From the NCBI GenBank assembly GCA_964420125.1, contig CAYQQQ010000010.1, forward strand, positions 62,001-126,000: DNA of 64,000 bases, in the 5' to 3' direction. The DNA is from CAYQQQ01 sp964420125 (lineage in GTDB: Bacteria; Actinomycetota; Acidimicrobiia; Acidimicrobiales; Microtrichaceae). The position numbers and the translations under genes were made by a program. The stretch's first letter is position 1, and each line of letters opens with the position of its first letter. The notes under the pieces are model-generated. The model made no database searches, was not told where the DNA came from, and was given only the letters and a program-made list of their open reading frames with translations. Below, piece by piece: positions 40,852-48,880 of this stretch.

Positions 40852-41658
40852 ATGGACACCGCACGCGCCAAAGCACTCCTCGCCGGCACCCGCTTCGCCG
40901 ACTTCCGATGGGTGGCCGAGACCGGCTCCACCAACACCGACGCCACCGCCGCGCTGGCTGCCGGCGCCACCGACGTGGTGGTGGTCGCCGACCACCAGAG
41001 CGCAGGGCGGGGGCGGCTCGACCGGCGCTGGGAGTCACCGGCGGGGGCGTCGATCCTGATGACGCTCGGAACCACCGCCGAGCTGGCCGAGACGCGCCGC
41101 CACCTGCTGGTCACCGCCACCGCCCTGGCGGCCATCGAGGCCTGCGCCGAGGTGACGGGCTTCCGTCCGGCGCTGAAGTGGCCCAACGACCTGGTGGCCG
41201 TCGGCGCCGGGGGAGCGGGGGTGGACCTCAAGCTGGCGGGCGTGCTGGCGGAGGTCCACGACCTGGGCGGCGGCCGCCACGCCACCGTGGTGGGGATCGG
41301 GGTGAACTGCAACTGGTCCGACGGGGGGATCCCCGAGGAGCTGGCAGCGATCGCCACGTCGCTCGACCTGCTCACCGGCGCGCCGGTGGAGCGGGAGGCG
41401 CTGTGCGTGGCGATCGTGCGCCAGGCGGAGGACCGCTTCGCCGCGCTGGCCGGTCCGGACGGGGTGGAGGCCACCGTGGGAGCGGCGCGCGAGGAGTCGG
41501 CCACGTTGGGGCGTGACGTGCGCGTCGAGCTGCCCGGCGAGGAGGTGGTCGGTCGGGCGGTGGACCTCGACGAGGTCGGCGCGCTGGTGGTGCAGACCGC
41601 TGACGGCACCCGTCGCAGCGTGGTCGCCGGCGACGTCGTCCACCTCCGCCCCTCCTGA
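40852..41658 (+). CDS. birA: Biotin-[acetyl-CoA-carboxylase] ligase
   Basis: A 268 aa enzyme that activates biotin with ATP and attaches it to the carrier lysine, such as K555 of the divergent neighbour. VAETGSTNTDA binds the biotin region, SAGRGRLDRRWESPAG is the adenylate-binding glycine loop, and KWPNDLVAV follows; all are BirA signatures. VVGIGVNCNW and a small C-terminal SH3-like domain (RAVDLDEVGALVVQTADG) complete it. There is no N-terminal helix-turn-helix, so it is a catalytic, non-repressor type. The ATG at 40852 was chosen because the upstream extension would run through the accA start. Confidence 0.94.
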   Translation: MDTARAKALLAGTRFADFRWVAETGSTNTDATAALAAGATDVVVVADHQSAGRGRLDRRWESPAGASILMTLGTTAELAETRRHLLVTATALAAIEACAEVTGFRPALKWPNDLVAVGAGGAGVDLKLAGVLAEVHDLGGGRHATVVGIGVNCNWSDGGIPEELAAIATSLDLLTGAPVEREALCVAIVRQAEDRFAALAGPDGVEATVGAAREESATLGRDVRVELPGEEVVGRAVDLDEVGALVVQTADGTRRSVVAGDVVHLRPS

Positions 41659-41701
41659 ACGGCCGGCGCGCCGACGGTTGGGACACCGGGAGGACGGCGG
41701 C

Positions 41702-42559
41702 TCAGGGGTCGACGGCCTCGCTGTAGGCCGCGTCCCACACCTGCGCCGCCCGCTCGGTGAGCGGTCCCGGGGCGCGGCGAAGGGCTCGCCCGTCGACGGC
41801 ACGGATCGGTTGCACCTCCCGCCCGGTGGACAGCAGGAACGCCTCGTCCGCATCCCGCAGCGCGTCCAGCGGGAGGGCCTCCTCGTGCACCGGGTGGCCG
41901 GCTGCGGCCATCGCCTCCAGCAGCAGCGCCCGGGTGACCCCCGCCAGGCAACCCGAGTCCAGCGGCGGGGTGCGCAGCGCGCCGGCCACGCCCACCACCA
42001 CGTTGGCGCCGGTGCCCTCGCACAGCTCGCCGCGGGTGTTGGCGAAGATCGCCTCGCTGGCACCGGCGTCCTCGGCGAGGGCCAGCGCCACCACGTTCTC
42101 GGCGTAGCTGGTGGTCTTGAGCCCGCTCAGAGCGCCCTGCTCGTTGCGGGTGAACGGCACGACCACCACGTCGGTGGGGTCGCGCAGCACGGTCATCTCG
42201 CCGGCGGTCACCATCAGCGTTGGGCCCGCGGTGCCCCGCGACGATCCCATCGGGCCCCGGCCGGCGGTGAGGGTGATCCGCAGCCGGCCGGGCCGTCGCC
42301 CCCAGGCCGTGGCCACCTCCAGCGCCGCCGCTGCGAGCTCGGCGCGAGGCGGCACCTCCAGGCGCAGCCCCGCGGCCGAACGGGCCAGCCGGTCCAGGTG
42401 CCGGGTCAGGGCGAAGGGCGACCCGTCGGCCAGCTTGAGGGTCTCGAACACGCCGTCGCCGACGGTGATGCCGTGGTCCGACCAGTGCAGCCCGGCGCTG
42501 GCCGGATCCCGCAGCGCCCCGTCGATCCACACGATCGGTGTCGCCCCGCCCCCGGTCAC
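41702..42559 (-). CDS. pabC: Class IV PLP enzyme, aminodeoxychorismate lyase
   Basis: A 285 aa PLP fold-type IV protein. It would release p-aminobenzoate and pyruvate from aminodeoxychorismate for folate synthesis. VWIDGALRDPASAGLHWSDHGITVGDGVFET is the class IV opening in short form. GLKTTSYAENVVALALA carries the likely PLP lysine, and SGCLAGVTRALLLEA and DEAFLLSTGREVQPI follow. The GTG start overlaps the pabB stop by 4 nt, which is the main reason for choosing ADC lyase over a branched-chain or D-amino acid aminotransferase of the same fold. Confidence 0.86.
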   Translation of the reverse strand: MTGGGATPIVWIDGALRDPASAGLHWSDHGITVGDGVFETLKLADGSPFALTRHLDRLARSAAGLRLEVPPRAELAAAALEVATAWGRRPGRLRITLTAGRGPMGSSRGTAGPTLMVTAGEMTVLRDPTDVVVVPFTRNEQGALSGLKTTSYAENVVALALAEDAGASEAIFANTRGELCEGTGANVVVGVAGALRTPPLDSGCLAGVTRALLLEAMAAAGHPVHEEALPLDALRDADEAFLLSTGREVQPIRAVDGRALRRAPGPLTERAAQVWDAAYSEAVDP

Positions 42560-43713
42560 GGCTCGATCTCCATGGGATCCTCCTGCGCTGTTCCTGCCGC
42601 TGCCTGCTCGGCTGCCCCTCGTCGGTCGTCGCTCGGATGGGAGCCGGCGGCCACCGACAGCAGGTTGGCCGCCTTCAGCTCGGTCTCGGCCCACTCCGCC
42701 TCGGGGTCGGAACCCCACGTGATGCCGCCCCCGGTGCCGAAGTTGAGCTCGTCGTCCTCGATCCAGAAGGTGCGGATCGCCACGTTCAGGTCGCCGATCG
42801 CCCGGTCGGCGTCCACCCAGCCCACCGCACCGCAGTACACACCGCGGGGTTCGGGCTCCAGGCGGGCGATCGAGTCCAGCGCCGCCAGCTTCGGTGCTCC
42901 GGTCACCGATCCCGGGGGGAACGTCGCCTCGATCGCCTCGGTCCAGCCGAGCCCGGGCCGCAGACGGCCCTCCACGGTGCTGACCAGGTGGTACAGGCCG
43001 GGGTGCTGCTCCACCGCCAGCAGCGACGGCACGTGCACCGAACCCCACTCGCACACCCGGCCCAGGTCGTTGCGCACGAGGTCCACGATCATCACGTTCT
43101 CGGCCCGATCCTTGGGGAGGAACCCCTCCGGGGTGGCGGCGGTGCCCTTGATGGGGGAGGACCACACCCGCTCCGCCTCCCGGGCCAGGAACCGCTCCGG
43201 GGAGGCGCTGGCCACCGCCACCCCGTGGGCCGGGAGGTGCACGACTGCCGAGTAGGGCGCCGGGTTGCCCTGGGCGAGAGCGGCCCCCAGCGCTGCGACG
43301 TCGGCGGACCACGGCCCTCGCGGATCGGCGGCGGGCAGCGGTGCCCGCAGTCGCCGGGTGAGGTTCACCTGGTAGACGTCGCCCGCCGCGATCTCCTCAC
43401 GGATGGTGCGCACCCCCCGGGTGAAGCGCTCGTGGCCGAGGCTGCAGCGCCACTGGGCGGTTCCAGGGCCCCGCCACGGCCGCCCCGGCCACGGGCGAGC
43501 GGGGCGCACGGAGGCGAAGCGGGCGCACACCGCCGGCGCGTCGAAGGGGAGCACGACCGCCCAGAACCCCCCGCTGTCGAGGGCGCCCAGGTCGGAGGTG
43601 ACGTCCACCAGGTCGGTGCACAGCCGCCCGCCCACCACCGCCAGCGGGTGGGGCGTCTCCACCGTGGGCGGTGGGATCGATGCCTGGAGGGGGATGTGGG
43701 GCGGGTCGCTCAA
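42556..43713 (-). CDS. pabB: Aminodeoxychorismate synthase component I
   Basis: A chorismate-binding enzyme that, with a glutamine amidotransferase not present here, makes 4-amino-4-deoxychorismate. The conserved core is clear: GDVYQVNLTRRL, SPIKGTAA, DRAENVMIVDLVRNDLGRV, PGSVTGAPK and GAVGWVD. The N-terminal subdomain is shorter than in E. coli. The start is uncertain: a TTG at 43713 gives 385 aa, while the frame stays open to a GTG at 43815, which would add 34 residues rich in Pro. It forms an overlapping pair with pabC. An anthranilate synthase role is possible but less likely with pabC adjacent. Confidence 0.88.
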   Translation of the reverse strand: MSDPPHIPLQASIPPPTVETPHPLAVVGGRLCTDLVDVTSDLGALDSGGFWAVVLPFDAPAVCARFASVRPARPWPGRPWRGPGTAQWRCSLGHERFTRGVRTIREEIAAGDVYQVNLTRRLRAPLPAADPRGPWSADVAALGAALAQGNPAPYSAVVHLPAHGVAVASASPERFLAREAERVWSSPIKGTAATPEGFLPKDRAENVMIVDLVRNDLGRVCEWGSVHVPSLLAVEQHPGLYHLVSTVEGRLRPGLGWTEAIEATFPPGSVTGAPKLAALDSIARLEPEPRGVYCGAVGWVDADRAIGDLNVAIRTFWIEDDELNFGTGGGITWGSDPEAEWAETELKAANLLSVAAGSHPSDDRRGAAEQAAAGTAQEDPMEIEP

Positions 43714-43818
43714 CCCAGGGGATCCTACGTCCTCCGGTGTCGTCGCCGGCCGTGGCGGAAGCCCGTGGGGCCTCTCAGGGCAGGGGTGGGGACTCGCGGA
43801 TCCGGCGGTCCCCACTGC

Positions 43819-43824
43819 TACCGT
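43819..43824 (+). promoter_or_regulatory. -10 box TACCGT, leaderless geometry
   Basis: TACCGT ends 8 nt before the GTG at 43833 of the LCP gene. The spacing leaves no room for a leader with an SD. Confidence 0.5.
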
Positions 43825-43832
43825 CGGACCCC

Positions 43833-45395
43833 GTGGGATCCGCCGGCAAGCTCCGTCGAACCTGGCCGCAGCGGCTGCTGCTCACGTTCAACGCGGTGCT
43901 CGCGGTCGCCTGCCTGGCCGCCGCCGCCGGGCTGACCGTGTTCGAGGAGAAGCTGTCCCGTGTGTCGACGGTGGCGATCGACTCGCCCGACGCCCAGCCG
44001 GTGGAGGTGTCCGAGCCCCGCAACATCCTGATCATCGGCACCGACAGCGCTGCCAACCTCGACGAGGACGACCCGGTCGGCAACGGCCGCACCGGCGAGC
44101 GCCTGGCGGACGTGATCATGATCCTGCGGATCGAGCCCGAAGCGGGCACGGCGCAGCTGATCTCCATCCCCCGCGACACCCGGGTGGAGCTCCCCAGCGG
44201 AGAGATGACCAAGATCAACGGCGCGGTGTGGGACGTCGACGGCCCGCTCAACCTGATCCGCACCATCAAGCGCAACTTCGGCATCTCCATCGACAACTAC
44301 GTGCAGGTGGACTTCGCGGCCTTCAAGGACCTCGTGGAGCAGCTCGGCGGGGTGCCGGTGTACTTCGAGGTGCCGGTGCGTGACCTGAAGACCGGTCTGA
44401 ACGTCACCGAGCCCGGCTGCATCACCCTCGACCCCGTCCAAGCGCTGGCCTACGCCCGCTCCCGCCACTTCCAGTTCAAGCTCGACGGGAAGTGGCAGTA
44501 CGACCAGACCGGCGACCTCGGTCGGATCACCCGCCAGCAGGACTTCATCAAGCGCTCGATGCGGCGGGCATCCGACAAGGGCCTGCGCAACCCCGGCACG
44601 GCCTTCGGCCTCGTCGACGCGGGGGTGCAGTCGGTGGTGATGGACCAGAGCCTCAACGTCGGGATCATCCTCGAGCTGGTGGACGTGTTCCGCACCTTCA
44701 ACCCCGACGAGCTGGCCACGCAGCAGATCGTCACCTACTCCAAGGACCGGGGCGGGATCTCCTACCAGGAGGTCGACTGGGACGAGACCCTCCCGCTCCT
44801 GGTGCCGTTCTGGGGCTACGACGAGTCCCAGCAGCTGGCGGCCGCCGACGTGATCGTCGACGTCGCCGGGACCCGGGACCAGCAGGAGAGCCTGGGTCTG
44901 GTGGTGGCGTCGCTCGACCAGCGGGGCTTCGACGCCGACTCCATGACCACTCGCAAGTCGGCCTCCGCCACCAGCATCACCTACGGCCAGGGCGGGTTCC
45001 CCGCCGCTCAGCTGCTCGCCGCCCAGCTCGTGGACACGCCGGCGATGGTCTTCGACGAGGACGTCGTCGGCCCCCGGTTGGTGCTGAACCTGGGCCGGCA
45101 GTTCGGCGGGCTGCGGGACACGCCGCTGGCCATCGAGGAGCTGCCGGTCGAGCTGCAGGAGCCGGAGGAGGGCTACAACCCCTTCCTCACCGGCGTGGTG
45201 GCGGAGGAGACCCCGGTGCCCCCCGCCGAGGCGCCGGAGCAGGTGGCGCCGGAGACGCCGGCCACCGACGCGCCGACCACCGAGACGACCCTGCCGGCCG
45301 ACCAGGACCCTGCGTTCCTCGAAGCGGCTGAGGCCGAGGGTGCGCCGCCGGGGATCGTGCCGAGCGACCCGGCCAAGGCCGCCGCCTGCCACTGA
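43833..45395 (+). CDS. LCP-family (LytR-CpsA-Psr) glycopolymer ligase
   Basis: A 520 aa membrane-anchored phosphotransferase that moves lipid-linked glycopolymers onto peptidoglycan. A short basic head is followed by one membrane helix (LLLTFNAVLAVACLAAAAGLT). The LCP domain follows: NILIIGTDS, the arginine-bearing ADVIMILRIEP and ISIPRDTRVELP, then KINGAV. A second, LytR_C-type domain lies near residues 340-430. The tail is rich in Pro, Glu and Thr. In mycobacteria the homologue joins arabinogalactan through a rhamnose linker, which fits a locus full of rhamnose and polysaccharide genes. It is monocistronic and converges on the GDP-fucose synthase gene. Confidence 0.93.
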   Translation: MGSAGKLRRTWPQRLLLTFNAVLAVACLAAAAGLTVFEEKLSRVSTVAIDSPDAQPVEVSEPRNILIIGTDSAANLDEDDPVGNGRTGERLADVIMILRIEPEAGTAQLISIPRDTRVELPSGEMTKINGAVWDVDGPLNLIRTIKRNFGISIDNYVQVDFAAFKDLVEQLGGVPVYFEVPVRDLKTGLNVTEPGCITLDPVQALAYARSRHFQFKLDGKWQYDQTGDLGRITRQQDFIKRSMRRASDKGLRNPGTAFGLVDAGVQSVVMDQSLNVGIILELVDVFRTFNPDELATQQIVTYSKDRGGISYQEVDWDETLPLLVPFWGYDESQQLAAADVIVDVAGTRDQQESLGLVVASLDQRGFDADSMTTRKSASATSITYGQGGFPAAQLLAAQLVDTPAMVFDEDVVGPRLVLNLGRQFGGLRDTPLAIEELPVELQEPEEGYNPFLTGVVAEETPVPPAEAPEQVAPETPATDAPTTETTLPADQDPAFLEAAEAEGAPPGIVPSDPAKAAACH

Positions 45396-45413
45396 CCCGC
45401 CCGCCACTGACCT

Positions 45414-45477
45414 CCCGGACTGCCACCCGTGATGCACCGGGGCGGTGCCGGCTGGGTGGCAGCTCGGCGGGGTGGGG
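45414..45477. repeat. 64 bp nested-hairpin repeat, copy 1
   Basis: Copy 1 of a 64 bp direct repeat in the gap between convergent genes. It can fold as two nested stems: CTGCCACCC (45420-45428) with GGGTGGCAG (45454-45462), and inside it GCACC (45434-45438) with GGTGC (45444-45448) around a GGGGC loop. A terminator or a REP-like element are the leading explanations. No run of T follows. Confidence 0.8.
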
Positions 45478-45495
45478 CACTCGCCCCGTGATCTC

Positions 45496-45559
45496 CCCGG
45501 ACTGCCACCCGTGATGCACCGGGGCGGTGCCGGCTGGGTGGCAGCTCGGCGGGGTGGGG
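45496..45559. repeat. 64 bp nested-hairpin repeat, copy 2
   Basis: Identical to copy 1 over 64 bp, offset by 82 bp, with an 18 bp spacer between the copies. The outer stem is at 45502-45510 and 45536-45544, and the inner stem at 45516-45520 and 45526-45530. Perfect identity points to a recent duplication or to gene conversion. Confidence 0.8.
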
Positions 45560-45595
45560 GGGCGGCGGGGCGGTCGGCGTTGGTAGGAGGAGCCG

Positions 45596-46558
45596 TCAGT
45601 GGTCGCGGGACTCGGCGAGCTCCCGGTTGGTCCGGTACCAGTCGATCGTGCGGGCCAGGCCCTCGCGGAACGGCGTGGACGCCACGAAGCCGAACTCCTC
45701 CTTGGCCCGGCTGGGGTCGACCCTGCGCCGGGGCTGGCCGTCGGGCTTGGTGGCGTCCCAGCGGATCTCGCCCTCGAAGCCCACGAGCTCGGCGATCGTC
45801 CCCACCAGCTCGCGGATCGGCATCTCCTCGTCGGTGCCGAGGTTGACCGGGTCGCCGCGGTCGTAGTGCTCGGTGCCGAGCAGGATCCCCTCCGCCGCGT
45901 CGTCGACGTAGAGGAACTCGCGACTGGCAGAACCCGTTCCCCACACGTCGATGTGCGCCGCCCCGGCCTCCGCCGCCTCGACGCACTTCTTGATCAGCGC
46001 CGGGATCACATGGCTCACCGCCGGGTGGAACTTGTCCCCCGGGCCGTAGAGGTTGGTGGGCATCAGATAGATCGCCTGCTGGCCGTACTGGTCGCGGTTG
46101 GCCTGGAGCTGGGTGAGCTGGGCGAGCTTGGCCACGCCATAGGGGGCGTTGGTCTCCTCGGGGTAGCCCTGCCACAGCGACTCCTCCCGGAAGGGCACCG
46201 GGGTGAACTTGGGGTAGGAGCAGATCGTGCCGACGACCACCGTCTTTGGGGTGCCGGCCCGCAGGGTGGCATCCAGCACGAAGGTGCCCATGAGGAGGTT
46301 GTCGAGGTAGAGGTCCGCGGGGCGCTCGCGGTTGGCCCCGATGCCCCCGACCCGAGCGGCGAGGTGGATCACCACGTCCGGCGCCAGCGAGCGCACCAGC
46401 TCGAGCGTGGCCTCCCGGTCGCGCAGGTCGAGCTCGGAGGACGAGGGGGTGGAGACCCGACCCGGTCGGCGGGGCTCCAAGGCCCGGAGCACCGCGCCGC
46501 CGAGGAAGCCTCCGGCGCCGGTGACCAGGACGTGGCGGCCGCTCCAGAAATCGCTCAT
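45596..46558 (-). CDS. fcl: GDP-L-fucose synthase
   Basis: A 320 aa SDR enzyme that epimerises and reduces GDP-4-keto-6-deoxymannose to GDP-L-fucose with NADPH. The N-terminus reads VLVTGAGGFLGGAV. Typical Fcl segments are HLAARVGGIGANRERPADLY, GTICSYPKFTPVPF, the catalytic tyrosine in APYGVAKLA, and MPTNLYGPGDKFHP. REFLYVDDAAEGI follows. The precursor would come from gmd at 56298-57278. The gene is separate from gmd by about 10 kb and runs convergently towards the LCP gene, beyond the repeat pair. Confidence 0.95.
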   Translation of the reverse strand: MSDFWSGRHVLVTGAGGFLGGAVLRALEPRRPGRVSTPSSSELDLRDREATLELVRSLAPDVVIHLAARVGGIGANRERPADLYLDNLLMGTFVLDATLRAGTPKTVVVGTICSYPKFTPVPFREESLWQGYPEETNAPYGVAKLAQLTQLQANRDQYGQQAIYLMPTNLYGPGDKFHPAVSHVIPALIKKCVEAAEAGAAHIDVWGTGSASREFLYVDDAAEGILLGTEHYDRGDPVNLGTDEEMPIRELVGTIAELVGFEGEIRWDATKPDGQPRRRVDPSRAKEEFGFVASTPFREGLARTIDWYRTNRELAESRDH

Positions 46559-46602
46559 CGGGGGTCACGGTACTCCCTCGGGCCCGTGGGAGACTCCTCG
46601 TG

Positions 46603-47706
46603 ATGGCCGCCGCACCGCGGGTCGCCATGACCCTCACCCAGGACTGGCACGCGGTGCCCGGCGGCACGGCCGTGGCGGCCAACGCGCTGGCCGAGGCGTT
46701 GCAGCGCGACGGCGTCGCCGAGGTGATCGGCGTGGTGCCCGCCGGTGGCACGCCCGCGGAGGGGTTCCGCCCGCCGGTGCCCACCGCCTCGCTCGCCCTG
46801 CCCGTGCCGTGGCTCTACGACGCCTGGCACCACCTGCGCCGGCCCCGGGTGACCAGCGCCACCGGAGCGGTCGAGCTGGTGCACCTGACCATCCCCATCG
46901 CCGCCCCACCCGAGCGGGTGCCGACCGTGGCGACGGTGCACGACCTCCTTCCCCTCACCATGCCGGAGCGCTTCCGCCGCAGGGGGGTGCGGCTGATGAC
47001 CCGTGGGCTGGAGCGGATCCGGCGGGAGGCGGCCGCGGTGCTGGTGCCCTCGGAGTGGTCTCGCCGGGAGTTCGAGGCGCACGGGTTCGACCCCGAGCGC
47101 CTGCACGTGGTGCCCCTGGGCGTCGAGGAGATCGTGGCGCCCACCCCCGAGGAGGTGGCGCGCGTGCTCGGCCGCCACGGCCTGCGACGCCCGTTCGTGC
47201 TCTTCGTGGGCACCTCCGAGCCGCGCAAGGGCCTCGACGTGCTCCTCTCGGCGTGGTCGCGGCTCGGGAGCCCGGGCGCCGACCTGGTGCTGGTGGGCCC
47301 CGCCGGCTGGGGGGAGCTCGATGGGCTCCTGGCGGCGTCGGGGCCGGAGGTCCACCGACTGGGCTTCGTGCCCCGCGAGGAGCTGCGGGTGCTGCTGGGA
47401 GCGGCGGCGGCGACCTGCCTGCCGTCGCGGGCGGAGGGCTTCGGCCTGCCCGTCCTCGAGGCCATGGCCGCCGGATCCCCGGTGATCACCACCTCGGGCA
47501 CCGCCATGGAGGAGGTCGCCGGCGGCGCCGCGGTGCTGGTGCCCGCCGGCGACGTCGATGCCCTTGCCGAGGCGCTCGAGGCGCTGCTGGCCGACCCGGG
47601 CGACGCCGACCGGCGCCGTGCCCTCGGCCGGGAGCGGGCCGCCGGGTTCGGGTGGGACGCCACGGCTGCGGCCGTCGGAGCCGTCTACCGTCGGGTGCTG
47701 GGGTGA
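46603..47706 (+). CDS. GT4-family glycosyltransferase
   Basis: A 367 aa GT-B glycosyltransferase (ATG at 46603; a GTG directly before it at 46600 would add one residue). The acceptor half has VATVHDLLPLTMPERFRRRG and VPSEWSRREFEAHGF. The donor half has LFVGTSEPRKGLDVLLSAW and the nucleotide-sugar site PSRAEGFGLPVLEAMAAGSP. This is the GT4 class common in mannosyl- and rhamnosyltransferases of wall polymers. Two further GT4 genes follow on the same strand with short or overlapping junctions. Confidence 0.92.
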   Translation: MAAAPRVAMTLTQDWHAVPGGTAVAANALAEALQRDGVAEVIGVVPAGGTPAEGFRPPVPTASLALPVPWLYDAWHHLRRPRVTSATGAVELVHLTIPIAAPPERVPTVATVHDLLPLTMPERFRRRGVRLMTRGLERIRREAAAVLVPSEWSRREFEAHGFDPERLHVVPLGVEEIVAPTPEEVARVLGRHGLRRPFVLFVGTSEPRKGLDVLLSAWSRLGSPGADLVLVGPAGWGELDGLLAASGPEVHRLGFVPREELRVLLGAAAATCLPSRAEGFGLPVLEAMAAGSPVITTSGTAMEEVAGGAAVLVPAGDVDALAEALEALLADPGDADRRRALGRERAAGFGWDATAAAVGAVYRRVLG

Positions 47707-47716
47707 GGAGGCCGCG

Positions 47717-48880
47717 GTGAGCGACGGCGGACGCCTCCGGGTGCTGGTGAACCTGACCTGGCTGGTTCCGGGCGTGGTGGGCGGCAGCGAGGAGTCCACC
47801 ACCGACGCGCTGCGCGCCGTGCTGGGCACCCGTCCCGAGGTGGAGCTGCAGCTGGCGGTGCTGCGTCCCTTCCTCGACGCCCATCCCGACCTGGCCGCGG
47901 CGTGCCGCTGCGAGGTGCTCGACCTGTCCGGTTCGTCGAAGGTCGCCCGGGTGGCCGCCGAGCAGACGTGGCTGGCGCGTCGTGCCAGGGCGCTGCGACC
48001 CGACCTGGTGCACCACGCCGGCGGGGTCGTCCCCCTGGTCCATCCAGGCTGCCAGACGCTCACCGTCCACGACCTCCAGCCGCTCGACCTGCCCGCCAAC
48101 TTCGCCACCCGCAAGCGGCTCTACCTGCGGGCGATGCTCGGACGCTCGGCCCGGGTCGCCCGGGCGGTCTGCGTGCCGAGCCGCTTCACCGCCGGACGGC
48201 TCCGAGCGCTGCTGGGGGTGGAGGGCTCCCGGGTGCACGTGGTGCCGTGGTCGGTGACCTCGCCGGCCCCGGGACCCCCGGGATCGGCCCCGGGCGAGGA
48301 CCGCTCCAGGCCGGATCCCGATCAGCCGATGCTGCTGTACCCGGCCATCACCTACCCCCACAAGAACCACCTCGTGCTGCTCGAGGCCTTCGCCGAGCTG
48401 CGTCGCGACGTTCCCGAGGCGCGCCTGGTGCTGCCCGGTGGCCCCGGCCCCTGCGAGGCGGAGGTCCGGGCCCGGATGGCCCGGGCGGACCTGGCCGGCC
48501 ACGTCGAGCGGCCCGGGCGGATCGAGCGGACACGGTTGGAGGAGTGCTACCGCGAGGCCACCGCAGTGGTCGTCCCGTCGCGCTACGAGGGCTTCGGCCT
48601 GCCGGCCCTGGAGGCCATGGTGCGGGGGGTCCCGGTGGTGGTGGCCGACGCCGGGGCGCTGCCCGAGGTGGTGGGCACCCTGCCCGGGGCCGCCCCCTCG
48701 CCGGTCGACCCCGACGATGTGACAGGCTGGGCGGCCGCCATGCAGGCTGTGGTGGACCTCGACGGTGCCCGCCGCCGCGAGGTCGTCGAGGCCGGCCTGG
48801 CCCGTGCCGGTCGGTTCTCGCCGTCGGCCACCGCCGACGGCCTCGTCGCCGCCTGGCGACATGCGTTGGCTGTGCCATGA
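47717..48880 (+). CDS. GT4-family glycosyltransferase
   Basis: A 387 aa GT-B enzyme. The GTG at 47717 has GAGGAGG at 47705-47711, 5 nt upstream, 10 nt after the previous gene. VNLTWLVPGVVGGSEEST opens the acceptor half. The donor half has LLYPAITYPHKNHLVLLEAF and the PSRYEGFGLPALEAMVRGVPVV site. A Pro/Asp-rich linker (about 190-215) joins the halves. Its stop overlaps the next GT4 start (ATGA), so the three GT4 genes form a translationally linked set. Confidence 0.92.
   Translation: MSDGGRLRVLVNLTWLVPGVVGGSEESTTDALRAVLGTRPEVELQLAVLRPFLDAHPDLAAACRCEVLDLSGSSKVARVAAEQTWLARRARALRPDLVHHAGGVVPLVHPGCQTLTVHDLQPLDLPANFATRKRLYLRAMLGRSARVARAVCVPSRFTAGRLRALLGVEGSRVHVVPWSVTSPAPGPPGSAPGEDRSRPDPDQPMLLYPAITYPHKNHLVLLEAFAELRRDVPEARLVLPGGPGPCEAEVRARMARADLAGHVERPGRIERTRLEECYREATAVVVPSRYEGFGLPALEAMVRGVPVVVADAGALPEVVGTLPGAAPSPVDPDDVTGWAAAMQAVVDLDGARRREVVEAGLARAGRFSPSATADGLVAAWRHALAVP

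Noticed and set aside
45414..45477. tRNA-like structure in the nested hairpin
   Set aside because: No acceptor stem or T-loop consensus (GGTTCGAATC-like) is present.
45414..45559. CRISPR array
   Set aside because: Only two 64 bp copies with an 18 bp spacer, strong internal hairpins and no cas genes nearby.
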